Both the position numbers and the translations under genes were made by a program. Shown in pieces: positions 43,331 through 52,316 of a DNA stretch of 64,000 nucleotides. The notes beneath the pieces were generated by a model, which worked only from the letters and a program-made list of their open reading frames with translations, made no database searches and was not told where the DNA came from. How positions within the stretch are numbered: position 1 is the stretch's first letter; every line of letters begins with the position of its first letter. This DNA is from UBA1926 sp002337215 (lineage in GTDB: Bacteria; Planctomycetota; Phycisphaerae; Phycisphaerales; UBA1924): the NCBI GenBank assembly GCA_963973795.1, contig CAXBAF010000003.1:62001-126000 (forward strand), written 5' to 3'.

Positions 43331-43848
43331 AACTCCATCGCGTTGTTCTTCCCGCTGTCCTGTCGCTCGCATCGCTTTCGGGTTGCGACTCGCAATCGGC
43401 CGATGGCCCACCGACGATCCTGCTGGGCGACTCGGTCTGCGATCAGTGCAACATGATCATCAGCGACCAGAGGTGGGCCACCGCCACGATCGTGGACGGG
43501 GCCCGTGGTCCTGAGCCGCTGCTGTTCGATGACTTCAATTGCCAGGTGAACTACGAAGTCGAGCACGAGAACCTTTCGGTGCTCGCCAGATGGTCGTTCA
43601 GCCACGCAACGAAAGCCCCCGTCCGCAGCGAGGATGCTGTCTTCCTGATGTCCCCCAACCTGCGCACACCAATGGGCTCGAGAGTCGCCGCGTTCTCGTC
43701 CGAGTCCGAAGCAGAGGCCCTGAAGGCCGAGCTCACCGGTGACGTGATGCGGTTTGACGTCGCCTGGAAACGGCTCGGATTCGCCGGGGCGTGCTGCGCA
43801 GCGGAGGAAACCGAACCGGGATCGAAGGAGCACGACGATGGCCCGTGA
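43327..43848 (+). CDS. nosL: NosL copper chaperone lipoprotein
   Basis: 173 residues. Lipobox SLASLSGC, then the Cu(I)-binding segment VCDQCNMIISDQRWATATIV and the C-terminal NosL fold (DDFNCQVNYEVEHENL, MGSRVAAFSSESEAEALKAE). NosL delivers copper to NosZ via NosD. Two extra cysteines occur near the C-terminus (ACCAAE). It overlaps the next gene by 11 bases. Confidence 0.95.
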   Translation: MKLHRVVLPAVLSLASLSGCDSQSADGPPTILLGDSVCDQCNMIISDQRWATATIVDGARGPEPLLFDDFNCQVNYEVEHENLSVLARWSFSHATKAPVRSEDAVFLMSPNLRTPMGSRVAAFSSESEAEALKAELTGDVMRFDVAWKRLGFAGACCAAEETEPGSKEHDDGP

Positions 43849-45367
43849 CATCGAAACAAGCATGTCGGTTGGACAGATCGCCACCCGGTACCCGGAACTC
43901 ATTCCCGAACTCGAACGCCTCGGCATCGACTACTGCTGCGGCGGGGAGAAGACGCTCGGTGATATTGCGAGACGCAACGGGCGAGCCCCCGATGAGATCG
44001 CCGCGCAACTCCGTGGGCATGTCCCCGAGAGTGACTCCTCAGCCGATCCGGTTGACTACACCGCCATGTCCATGACCGAACTCGCCGACCATATCGAGCA
44101 GACCCACCATGCCCTCGCACGGGAGTCGTTCGGCAGGCTCGGACGGCTGATCGAGAAATGCGTCGCGGCCCATGGTGACGATGAGCCACGCCTCGCCGAC
44201 CTCCAGCGGACGTGCGCCGCGTTGGACGAGGACATGAGCGATCACCTCGTGCGCGAGGAGCGTGTCCTTTTCCCGTGGTTGCGCCGCCTCGACACCAAGA
44301 CCGAGATCACGAGCGGACCGCCGTGGAGCGTCCGCCGGCCCATCGACTGCATGGTGCACGATCACGACGATGTCGGGGAGGCGTTCCGCCGAATCCGGCA
44401 ACTCACCGATGACCTCACGCCGCCGGACGATGCGTGCTCGACCTGGCGCGAATGCTACCGACTGCTGAGGGAACTCGAATCGGATACCCATATCCATATC
44501 CACAAAGAGAACAACATCCTCTTCCCCGCCGGCGTCGCCGCGGAACAACGTCTCGGCGGTCCGGCACACAGAAGGCCGGCGGCATCGGGATCGCGTGGGG
44601 GCTTCACGCTGATCGAGTTGCTCGTCGTCATCGCGATCATCGCCCTGCTCATCGGCATCATGCTCCCCGCGCTGGGTAAGGCACTCTCCGCGGGGCGTTC
44701 GGTGGTCTGCCTGGCAAACTCACGCTCGATCGCCACGGCGATGACGATGTACGCCGACAGCGACCGCGAAGAGTTCTACCCGACCGCTCGTATGCCCGGC
44801 ATGGCGATGGGCGGCAACCCCGCCGCACCGTTCCAGATGTCGTGGATCTATCTTCTCGCGCCCTACGTCGGTGTTGAGACGACGCTGCCCGATGAACCGA
44901 CGGCCGAAGAGATCCGGCAATTTGTTGCGACAATGGAAGTCTGCCGGTGCCCCGAGGATCACAGCCAGAACTGGGACGCGATGATGATGCCCCGTCTCGC
45001 CTCGTACGGCATCAACGCGTACCTGACACCGAACCACCCGCCGCATTGGGGCGTCAAGGCGTCACAGATCGTGTTCCCCTCCCGGTGCGTGCTCTCCGCA
45101 GAACTCACCGAAGAAATGGGAATGGACCACTTCATGCCCATGTTCTGGGGCGACCCGCCGGCGGTATCCAGCCCGATGGTGCAAGCGCGGCAGTGGGACG
45201 CGGCGACGGAACTCCCGAAGGTCATCCAGCACACCCGCCACGGCAGCGAGCGGGCCAACTACGTGTTCACGGATGGGCATGCCGGGGCGCACCCGTTCTC
45301 TGATACATGGCAGCAGATGGCAGGCGAAGACCCGACCCGGAACTGGTATGACCCCATGACCCGCTGA
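43838..45367 (+). CDS. RIC/YtfE-type iron-sulfur repair protein fused to a pseudopilin-like domain
   Basis: 509 residues in one uninterrupted frame. Residues 1-60 are the ScdA_N/DUF542 domain with LGIDYCCGGEKTL (C33, C34). Residues 75-230 are a hemerythrin-like di-iron domain with ligand candidates H85/H90, H136/E140, H174/H176 and H218-H222/E224. A short linker leads to a type III prepilin signal, G255-F256 with E260 and a hydrophobic helix to 279, followed by a planctomycete DUF1559/H-X9-DG-type pseudopilin (TRHGSERANYVFTDGH near 466-481). GAAGGAG precedes the ATG, and it overlaps nosL by 11 bases. No in-frame start is seen near the junction. Known RIC proteins repair Fe-S or di-iron sites damaged by NO; the pseudopilin half is novel in this setting. 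Confidence 0.85.
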   Translation: MARDIETSMSVGQIATRYPELIPELERLGIDYCCGGEKTLGDIARRNGRAPDEIAAQLRGHVPESDSSADPVDYTAMSMTELADHIEQTHHALARESFGRLGRLIEKCVAAHGDDEPRLADLQRTCAALDEDMSDHLVREERVLFPWLRRLDTKTEITSGPPWSVRRPIDCMVHDHDDVGEAFRRIRQLTDDLTPPDDACSTWRECYRLLRELESDTHIHIHKENNILFPAGVAAEQRLGGPAHRRPAASGSRGGFTLIELLVVIAIIALLIGIMLPALGKALSAGRSVVCLANSRSIATAMTMYADSDREEFYPTARMPGMAMGGNPAAPFQMSWIYLLAPYVGVETTLPDEPTAEEIRQFVATMEVCRCPEDHSQNWDAMMMPRLASYGINAYLTPNHPPHWGVKASQIVFPSRCVLSAELTEEMGMDHFMPMFWGDPPAVSSPMVQARQWDAATELPKVIQHTRHGSERANYVFTDGHAGAHPFSDTWQQMAGEDPTRNWYDPMTR

Positions 45368-45390
45368 CCCGCTGACCCGCTGACCCGCTG
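45359..45390 (+). repeat. 8-bp tandem repeat at the fusion gene's stop
   Basis: Four exact copies of ACCCGCTG (45359-45390). The first copy gives the stop codon TGA of the fusion gene, so copy number could change where translation ends. Confidence 0.9.
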
Positions 45391-45406
45391 ACCGGACGAT
45401 CCAACG

Positions 45407-45853
45407 ATGCTCTACAAAGTCATGGTGATGCTGCACATGCTCGGTGCGAGCGCCTGGATCGGTGGGCACGCAGTGCTGATGCTCACGGTGTTGCCGAAGG
45501 CGATTCGCGAGAACTGCCCTCAGCCGATTCTCGACTTCGAACGGGGATACGGCCGGCTCGGTTTGGCGGCCCTGATCGTTCAACTCGCGACCGGTCTCTG
45601 GCTCGCCCGCCGATGGATCGGTGAATGGGCGACGGTCTTCAGCGAGCCCACCCCCCAGGGACACCTGGTCCTTTCGAAGCTGACCATCCTGGTCCTGACC
45701 GTCGCACTCGGGGGCTATACCTATCACCGTGTGATCCCGGTGCTTGCGACGCGAGGCTTCAAAGCGTTTGTGGTTCTGTCGACCGTCACAACAGCGCTCG
45801 CGGTCGTGATGCTGATCCTGGGCGTCGGCATCCGCACCGGGGGTCTCACCTGA
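45407..45853 (+). CDS. CopD-like integral membrane protein
   Basis: 148 residues with four membrane helices and conserved His residues in VMVMLHMLGASAWIGGHAV, the style of the CopD/DUF2214-like heme- or copper-linked membrane family. It ends the rightward nos block, 40 bases after the fusion gene. A part in copper handling for NosZ or the adjacent cbb3 oxidase is plausible; no function is proven. Confidence 0.7.
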   Translation: MLYKVMVMLHMLGASAWIGGHAVLMLTVLPKAIRENCPQPILDFERGYGRLGLAALIVQLATGLWLARRWIGEWATVFSEPTPQGHLVLSKLTILVLTVALGGYTYHRVIPVLATRGFKAFVVLSTVTTALAVVMLILGVGIRTGGLT

Positions 45854-45883
45854 ATCGCGTGCAGGACACGAGATCGCACCCTG

Positions 45884-46072
45884 TCAGGCCGTACCGTTCC
45901 TGTGGGTCGTCTCGGGATCGGGTCGTTTCGGCGGTTCATCGTCAAAAACGGCCCGGATCGCGGGCGTGTCCAGGTCGTCGTACTGCCCCGACTTCACCGA
46001 GCGGATGAACGCCCAGACGAACAGCCCGGCGAGCAGCAGGGCGAGCGGGAGCATGATCATGATGACCGACAT
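45884..46072 (-). CDS. ccoS: CcoS, cbb3 oxidase assembly protein
   Basis: 62 residues: MSVIMIMLPLALLLAGLFVW then AFIRSVKSGQYDDLDTPA, the CcoS signature (one membrane helix followed by S-G-Q-Y-D-D-L-x-T-P). It is needed for cofactor insertion in cbb3 oxidase. It overlaps the end of ccoI (ATGA). Confidence 0.93.
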   Translation of the reverse strand: MSVIMIMLPLALLLAGLFVWAFIRSVKSGQYDDLDTPAIRAVFDDEPPKRPDPETTHRNGTA

Positions 46073-48612
46073 CAGGCGGGTTCCGTTTCGGTGGTCGCGG
46101 ATGCACTCGTGCGCACGCCGCTCGCCGCGATGCCGACGACCGTGAGCGAACTGATCGGCATCAGGACGGCCGCGAGCAACGGGTGGATGAAGCCGCTCGC
46201 CGCGAGGCAGGCCATCGTCGCGTTGTAGCACAGGCTCACGATGATGCACAGATGGATGCGTTTGATCGCGCCCGCCGATGCGTCGAGAAGGCGGGCGATG
46301 CTCGAGAGCCCGCCCTTTTGGATGAAGATGTCCGCGGCGTCGAGGCTCGCCTCGGCGCCGCCCTGCACGGCGATGCCGACATCCGCCGCGGCGAGCGCGG
46401 CTGCGTCGTTGACGCCGTCCCCGATCATGACAACAGGGCCACGCCCTTCGGCCGCGTTCGCGCGCGCTCGCTCGCGAATGGTCTCGAGCTTGCCCTCGGG
46501 ACTGACGCGGCCCAGCGCACGATCGGCATCGATGCCGAGCCTTTCGGCGGTGCGGCGGACAACGCGAGGGTCGTCGCCCGAAAGCAGGGCGACGGACCAA
46601 CCCGCGCGAGTGAAAGTATCGATCAGTGCGCCCGCGTCCGGGCGCGGCGTGTCGGTCAGGCTGACGCCGCCCAGCGCGACGCCGTCCACGGCGATGAGGA
46701 CCGGAGTCTCGCCCGACTCGGCGGCGGCGGTCGCCCACTCGGCGATGTCGTGCGCGATGTCGATGTTGAGCGCACGGAGGTGGTCGTCGGAGCCGACCGC
46801 GAGCCGGGTGCCCTCGACGGTGCCGACGAGGCCGAGGCCCTGGGTGTGAGTGCTGTCGGTGACGGGCGCGGGTGTGCGTTCGCCCGAGGCTGCGATGGCG
46901 CGGGCGATGGGGTGGGTGGACTGGGCCTCGAGTGTGCGCACGAGGCGGGCGGTGCGTTCGTCGACGGTCCACCGTGCGACCGACATCTCGCCGGTGGTGA
47001 CGGTGCCGGTCTTGTCGAAGAAGACCGTGCCCGGTTTGGACGGGTTTGAGTTCGCAAGACGCTCGAGCTGGAGGCCGCCCTTGACGAGAACACCGGACTT
47101 GGCGAGGCTGCCGATCGTGGCGCTGAGCACGAGCGGCGTCGCGAGTCCCAACGCGCAGGGGCAGGTGACGATGAGCAGGGCGGTGGCGTGCTCGATGGCA
47201 GACTGGAGGCCCCCGGCGGGATCGATGAGCGCCCAGGCGATGGCGGTGACGACGGCGAGGGTCGCGACGACGGCGACGAACCAGCCCGCCATGCGGTCGG
47301 CGAGCTGGACGATCGGGGCCTTCTGCTCGGCGGCGTCGGCGACGAGTTGCATGAGGCGGGCGGCGCGGGTGGTCTCGCCGACCGCGGTCGTGCGCACGCG
47401 GAGGACCCCGGAAAGGTTCACCGCGCCGCTGAAGACGGGCTCGCCCGCGCGCACGGGGACGGGCGCGGACTCGCCGGTCAGGATCGATTGGTCGAGGTCG
47501 CTTGTTCCTTCGGTGATGACGCCGTCCACCGGGATGGTCTCTCCCGGCAGGATCTCGGCGAGGTCGCCCTCCTGCACGGCCTCGACGGGCTTGGTTGTGG
47601 TGGTGTTGCCCGTGACGATCCGCACGACGCTCGGGGTGAGGGTGAGCAGCAGGTCGAGGGCGTCGGCGGCCCGGCGCTGCTGCTGGCTCTGGATGAACCT
47701 GCCGACGAGCAGCAGAAAGACGAGGGCGGCGAGGGAGTCGAAGTAGATCTCGCCTGTTCCGCGGATGGTGTTGGCGACGCCCCAGGCGCCCCCGACGAAC
47801 AGGGCGAGGGCGATGGGCAGGTCGAGGTGGGGGGAGCGGGCGCGGAGGGCGCCGAGGGCGCCGCGGAAGAAGACCCGGCCCGGCCAGGCGAGGGTGAGCA
47901 CGCCGAGGGCGGCGGAGACGTAGCGGAAGAAGGTGAGGGTGGCGTGGTCCATCCCATCGAAGACGCCGGCATAGAGGGCAACGGCGACGAGCATGATATT
48001 GCCGGCGAGCGCGCCCGCGACACCGATGCGGATGAGCTGGGCGCGGGCGTCGGCGCGGCGGCGGGCGTCCTGGGATTGGCCCCGCGGTGGGCTCGCGGGG
48101 TAGCCCAGGGCGTGGAGGCCCTTGGCGATGTCGGAGAAGTTCGCTTCGGCGGTGCGCCAGCGGATGTCCACTGTCGCGCGGCCGTAGTGGACCTGGGCGC
48201 TGATGACGGCGGGAACGACGCGCTGGAGGCGTTCGATGAGCCAGACACAGGCGGCGCAGTGGAGCCCATCGACCGAGAGCGTCGCGGTCGTGGTGCCGTC
48301 GTTGTGGGTCTCGCTGAAGGCGTCGGCGAAGGCGGGGTCGTCGTAGGCGGCGTAGTCGGTGCGTCCCTCATTGAGCGCGTCGGGGACGCTGGCCTTGCCG
48401 GTCTCGATCGACCGGCGCATGGTGTAATAGTCGTCGAGTCCCTCGGCATGGATGATGCTGTAGACAGTCTTGCAGCCCTGACAGCAGAACTGGTGGGGTG
48501 TGTCTTGTTCGATGAGTCCGCGCGGGACAGGGAGGCCGCAGTGGGTGCAGGCGGTGGCTGTCGCGTTCTTGGTTGCGCGGTTGGCGTTGGTGGACGACGG
48601 GATGGCGGTCAT
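46072..48612 (-). CDS. ccoI: CcoI copper-transporting P-type ATPase
   Basis: 846 residues. An N-terminal metal-binding part (CTHCGLPVPRG, then FCCQGCKTVYSII, the CcoI-specific ribbon) precedes an HMA domain (VDGLHCAACVWLIERL), six to eight membrane helices with CPCALGLATP, and the phosphorylation site DKTGTVTTGE, with MIGDGVNDAAALAAADVG near the end. It exports copper for the cbb3 CuB site. It overlaps its neighbours on both sides by 1-4 bases, so it is part of one operon. Confidence 0.95.
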   Translation of the reverse strand: MTAIPSSTNANRATKNATATACTHCGLPVPRGLIEQDTPHQFCCQGCKTVYSIIHAEGLDDYYTMRRSIETGKASVPDALNEGRTDYAAYDDPAFADAFSETHNDGTTTATLSVDGLHCAACVWLIERLQRVVPAVISAQVHYGRATVDIRWRTAEANFSDIAKGLHALGYPASPPRGQSQDARRRADARAQLIRIGVAGALAGNIMLVAVALYAGVFDGMDHATLTFFRYVSAALGVLTLAWPGRVFFRGALGALRARSPHLDLPIALALFVGGAWGVANTIRGTGEIYFDSLAALVFLLLVGRFIQSQQQRRAADALDLLLTLTPSVVRIVTGNTTTTKPVEAVQEGDLAEILPGETIPVDGVITEGTSDLDQSILTGESAPVPVRAGEPVFSGAVNLSGVLRVRTTAVGETTRAARLMQLVADAAEQKAPIVQLADRMAGWFVAVVATLAVVTAIAWALIDPAGGLQSAIEHATALLIVTCPCALGLATPLVLSATIGSLAKSGVLVKGGLQLERLANSNPSKPGTVFFDKTGTVTTGEMSVARWTVDERTARLVRTLEAQSTHPIARAIAASGERTPAPVTDSTHTQGLGLVGTVEGTRLAVGSDDHLRALNIDIAHDIAEWATAAAESGETPVLIAVDGVALGGVSLTDTPRPDAGALIDTFTRAGWSVALLSGDDPRVVRRTAERLGIDADRALGRVSPEGKLETIRERARANAAEGRGPVVMIGDGVNDAAALAAADVGIAVQGGAEASLDAADIFIQKGGLSSIARLLDASAGAIKRIHLCIIVSLCYNATMACLAASGFIHPLLAAVLMPISSLTVVGIAASGVRTSASATTETEPA

Positions 48613-49424
48613 GGCGCGCCGTCCCCATCAGGCGTTGTGAGTGATGGAGTCTGCGGGTTGCAGCAGGGCATGTCGCTGTGGTCGGTTTCGATCGCGGCTT
48701 GGAGACGTTCGTCGAGAGAAGCGTTGCCGACCTCGGGGGCCACAACGGTGGGGATGTTGACGCGTCCGAGCGCGGTCATGACGCCGAGCGTGATGACAAT
48801 GACGGAGGTGAGGGCGGGGAGGCGATCGCGGAGGGGGCCCGTGAGTTTCTGCAGGCCGAGGCCCAGCAGCCCCATGAGCGGGAGGGTGCCCATCCAGAAA
48901 GACGCCATGACGGCGGCACCGAAGACGGGGGAGCCCGTTCCCGCGGCGACAACGACGAAGGCGTAGAGCCATCCGCAGGGCAGAAGGGGGGTGAGCAGTC
49001 CGACGGCGGCGGCGCGGTGGAGGGGCTCGAGGCCGAACGCGCGGCGGTGGGCGGCCTGGGCTGTTTTTTCGAGTGCCTTGGGGGGCTTGATGACCTTGCC
49101 GATGAGGCCCAGATTCTGGGCGAGTGCGGCGACGCCGAGCAGGACCATAAGCACACCCGCGATGATGGCGCTGGTGCGGACGCCCGAGTTGAGACGGGTC
49201 CCGATATCGGTGGCGGCGCCGATCGCGCCGGCGGCGAGTCCGAGGGCGGTGTAGGCGAGGCCTCGGCCTGCGTGATAGGCGACGTGGAGTCGGGACTGTT
49301 TGCGAAGCGTGCCGTCGGCGCCGACCGCGAAGAGGACGAGCCCGCCGCACATGCCGGCGCAGTGGAGTGATCCCAGCAGGCTGGCGACAAGGACGGTGAG
49401 GAGGATGCCGAGGGTGGCGGTCAT
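48609..49424 (-). CDS. SafE/DsbD-like membrane protein of the cco locus
   Basis: 271 residues. It has the HCAGMCGG motif in the first helix (SLLGSLHCAGMCGGLVLFAV) and five to six further helices, the pattern of the TauE/SafE-like membrane family that often lies between ccoH and ccoI (UreH-like cytochrome biogenesis type). A second Cys pair is in LLPCGWLYA and a PCC near the C-terminus. It may pass electrons or copper for cytochrome oxidase assembly. Confidence 0.85.
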   Translation of the reverse strand: MTATLGILLTVLVASLLGSLHCAGMCGGLVLFAVGADGTLRKQSRLHVAYHAGRGLAYTALGLAAGAIGAATDIGTRLNSGVRTSAIIAGVLMVLLGVAALAQNLGLIGKVIKPPKALEKTAQAAHRRAFGLEPLHRAAAVGLLTPLLPCGWLYAFVVVAAGTGSPVFGAAVMASFWMGTLPLMGLLGLGLQKLTGPLRDRLPALTSVIVITLGVMTALGRVNIPTVVAPEVGNASLDERLQAAIETDHSDMPCCNPQTPSLTTPDGDGAP

Positions 49425-49425
49425 G

Positions 49426-49704
49426 TCAGTCGTTGGCGGGATTGGTCGCGTCGGTGGGTGTGTCGATTGGAGTGTCGGTGGGTGAGTTGGTTAGGGGATT
49501 GGGCACGGTTGCGCTCACCCGGCTCGCGTCCCACTCGAGGCCCCGGCTGTAATAGTCGGGCTCGATCTCTGCGGGGTTGCGGAGCGAGAGGGTGACGGTT
49601 GTCGCGCACACCGCGACGTTGAGCAGCAGCAGGCTCACGATCATGATGGGCCATCTTCTGCCCGACGGTGCGGGTGGCTGGGGCGTGGTCATGACATCGC
49701 TCAC
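49426..49704 (-). CDS. ccoH: CcoH/FixH-like cbb3 assembly protein
   Basis: 92 residues from the GTG at 49704, overlapping the ccoG stop by four bases (GTGA); ATG 49692 is the alternative. One membrane helix (WPIMIVSLLLLNVAVCATTV) and a short outer part with IEPDYYSRGLEWD, the E-P-D-Y-Y-x-x-G motif of FixH. The long C-terminal FixH beta domain is shortened here to a Thr/Pro tail. The position between ccoG and the SafE-like gene fits. Confidence 0.82.
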   Translation of the reverse strand: MSDVMTTPQPPAPSGRRWPIMIVSLLLLNVAVCATTVTLSLRNPAEIEPDYYSRGLEWDASRVSATVPNPLTNSPTDTPIDTPTDATNPAND

Positions 49705-51296
49705 GGTTGCGGCTCCTCTGTTGTCTCGTCCGTCTTGTTCTCTTTGGCTTCCCGGGCTTTGCTGGCCTGTTCGAGCGCGGCGGTCAGGTTGAGCGGGCCG
49801 AGGAATTTGCACTGCTGTGTCGTGACGAATCCCGCGTCGTCTCGGATGGTAAGCGGGACGCGGAACGAGCCGCCCTTGCCCACGATCGCCTCGGGGCGTG
49901 CGGTCAGCAGGAGCGTCGCGGATGCGGTTTCGCCCGGGGCGAGGTCGGCGATCTCGGAGTCCGATTCGATGCGGAACCCGTCTGTCGCGGGCTCAACGGT
50001 GTAGGTGTGCGGCTCGCGGGTTCGGTTGGTGATCCTCAGGCGGATCTGGTTGCTGATCTCGCCGGTGGGGAGGGTGTAGTACGGCTGGCCTTTGGCGCGG
50101 ATGAACCGGATGTCCGCGTCGGCGTGGGTGGCGCTCATGAAGAGCAGCGCCGAGGAGACAAGCAACAGGATGATCGGGTAGATCACGACGCGGGGTCGGA
50201 AGAAGCGCGGCTTGGCGCCCGAGAGCACGGATTGGGACGAGTAGCGGATGAGCCCGAGCTGCTTGCCGACCTTCGTCATCACCTCGTTGCACGCGTCGAT
50301 GCAGCGGGCGCAGTGGATGCATTCCATCTGGAGTCCCTCGCGGATGTCGATGCCGGTGGGGCAGACGGCGACGCAGCGGTCGCAGGCGACGCAGTCGCCG
50401 AACGATTGCTCGGGGGGCGTGGGCGTCGCGGCGGTCTCGACGATGGGGAGGGAGACGTCCTTGCGGTCCGTGTCGGGGAGGCCTTGTGTTGCCCGGCCTT
50501 TCTTCTTGCGGTCGCGCGGGTTCGCGCGGGGCTCGCCGCGATCGGTGTCGTAGCCGACGATGAGGGATTGCTTGTCGAGCAGCACGGACTGGAACCGGCC
50601 GTAGGGGCAGGCGATGAAGCAGAGCTGCTCGCGGAAGAACCCGAAGTTGAAGATCATCGCCGCGGTGATGAACAGGACGAACAGGAACCCGGCGGGGTGG
50701 GCCCACGGGCCCTGGAGCGACCATTCAAAGACGGTGCGCGAGCCGACGAAGTAGGCGAGGAACGTGTTGGCGAGGTGGAAGCAGATGAGCGCGACGAGCC
50801 CCCAGCGGAGGAACTTCCGGAGCCCACCGGGCAGATGGCTCAGGAGGCCGCGGACGCCCTTGCGGCCCTTGCCGTCAAAGAGCCTCGCGATTGGGCGAAA
50901 CAGGAACTCGAGGTAGACGGTCTGTGGGCACGCCCAGCCGCACCAGACGCGCCCGAAGAGGGCGGTGACGAGGAAGACGGAGACGGCGAGCGTGATCGCC
51001 GCGAGGGCGAGGAGGACGGTATCGGTGCGGAGGAAGGTCGCGCCGAACAGCGTGAACTCGCCCCCCGCGATGTTGACGAAGAAGAGCTGCCGGCCGCCCC
51101 AGTAGAGGTGGGGGAGGACCATGAACAGCACGATGAGGAACCACGCGAGGATCCTGCGGTAGTGGCGGTAGAACCCCTCGACGGGCTTGGGATCGAGCCA
51201 GCGGCGCGAGCCGTCCGCGTTGAGGGTCGAGAGGACGCGGTTTTCGGGCGTAAGGAGTTCCGGTCCCTGCGGATCTGGCTGCTGCAGCGTACTCAT
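49701..51296 (-). CDS. ccoG: CcoG polyferredoxin-type assembly protein
   Basis: 531 residues. Membrane helices frame two 4Fe-4S sites: CVACDRCVAVCPTG and CIHCARCIDACNEV, plus the conserved CGWACPQTVYLEFLFRPIARL. The C-terminal 120 residues form an Ig-like domain (RNLQADIRFIR-like, IRLRITNRTREPHTYTVEP). CcoG is a copper reductase feeding Cu(I) to cbb3 oxidase. It follows ccoP by 37 bases. Confidence 0.95.
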   Translation of the reverse strand: MSTLQQPDPQGPELLTPENRVLSTLNADGSRRWLDPKPVEGFYRHYRRILAWFLIVLFMVLPHLYWGGRQLFFVNIAGGEFTLFGATFLRTDTVLLALAAITLAVSVFLVTALFGRVWCGWACPQTVYLEFLFRPIARLFDGKGRKGVRGLLSHLPGGLRKFLRWGLVALICFHLANTFLAYFVGSRTVFEWSLQGPWAHPAGFLFVLFITAAMIFNFGFFREQLCFIACPYGRFQSVLLDKQSLIVGYDTDRGEPRANPRDRKKKGRATQGLPDTDRKDVSLPIVETAATPTPPEQSFGDCVACDRCVAVCPTGIDIREGLQMECIHCARCIDACNEVMTKVGKQLGLIRYSSQSVLSGAKPRFFRPRVVIYPIILLLVSSALLFMSATHADADIRFIRAKGQPYYTLPTGEISNQIRLRITNRTREPHTYTVEPATDGFRIESDSEIADLAPGETASATLLLTARPEAIVGKGGSFRVPLTIRDDAGFVTTQQCKFLGPLNLTAALEQASKAREAKENKTDETTEEPQP

Positions 51297-51332
51297 GACC
51301 GCGAGCCTCTTTCGTGAAGGCGGGGATGCTCG

Positions 51333-52316
51333 TCAGTCGCCAGCGCGGCTGAGCTGTTCTCCGGCGGTGTCGTTCCCAGCGGGCTGGGTGGGCTGGGCGG
51401 GGACGACATTCCCGGCGGCGTCGAGGGTCGGCCATGGGGCGATCGGGACGCCGGTGTAGTCGGGGTTGACGGTCTCCCCTGTGGGCAGATTCTTGCCCCG
51501 CAGGCTGGCGACGTAGGCGGTGACCAGCGCGATCTCGTTGTCGTTGAGGGTGTTGCGCTGGGACGGCATCGAGTTGTTCGCGGTGCCGGTGATGATCAGG
51601 TTGCTGATGTCCATCAGCCCGTCGATGTTCCTGTACAGATCATCGGTCAGGTTGGGGCCCACCAGCCCCGATCCTTCGGGGGAGTGGCACACGGCGCAGG
51701 TCGAGATGAAGATCGCCTCGCCGCGCGAGAGCCATGCCTCTTCGTTCATGATCGTGAGGATCTTCGGCACGCCCGTCTCGAGCTTGTTGAGCTCGGAGAA
51801 CTGCTGCTCGAGGTGCCTCGCCTCCGCGGTCGCGTGGCGCACCGAGAGCGGCGGGACGGCGAGGTGGTAGACGAGCAGGTAGAACCCGCCGAACAGGATG
51901 GTCGCGACGAAGATCGCGTACCACCAGCCCGGGGTTGGGTTGTCGTACTCCTGGATCCCGTCGTAGTTGTGGTCAAGCAGCTCGTCGGTGGGGACGGTGC
52001 CCATCATCTCGGGAGACATCGCGTTCGCCTGCTGTCTCGCCTCGTTGTGCGGGGCATCCGAGATCCCCGCGACGACGGCGGTGCCGGTCATCGCGTAGGT
52101 CCCGCGGATGCGGTTCATACCGGCCTGGATCCCCGCGTAGTAGTCGGGCGAGAACGAGCGATATTTCGACTGCTCGTCGGGGTCGATGCTCGCGGTGGTT
52201 GAAGGAGCGGAGCCCGGCTGGTTGCTCAGTGTTCCGCGGTCGGCCTCGTGCGCTTTGCGGTACTCGTCGAGCGTCATGATCCGCGATGCGTGGTTGGTGT
52301 TCTCAGGATGGCTCAT
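51333..52316 (-). CDS. ccoP: CcoP, cbb3 oxidase cytochrome c subunit, single-haem form
   Basis: 327 residues. DHNYDGIQEYDNPTPGWWYAI is the CcoP-specific segment before the membrane helix. Only one haem motif (CAVCH, in FISTCAVCHSPEGSGLVGPNL) is present, with Met in NNSMPSQ; classical CcoP has two. A long disordered N-terminus (1-110) is also unusual. It receives electrons from cytochrome c donors. Start overlaps the ccoQ stop (ATGA). Confidence 0.93.
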   Translation of the reverse strand: MSHPENTNHASRIMTLDEYRKAHEADRGTLSNQPGSAPSTTASIDPDEQSKYRSFSPDYYAGIQAGMNRIRGTYAMTGTAVVAGISDAPHNEARQQANAMSPEMMGTVPTDELLDHNYDGIQEYDNPTPGWWYAIFVATILFGGFYLLVYHLAVPPLSVRHATAEARHLEQQFSELNKLETGVPKILTIMNEEAWLSRGEAIFISTCAVCHSPEGSGLVGPNLTDDLYRNIDGLMDISNLIITGTANNSMPSQRNTLNDNEIALVTAYVASLRGKNLPTGETVNPDYTGVPIAPWPTLDAAGNVVPAQPTQPAGNDTAGEQLSRAGD

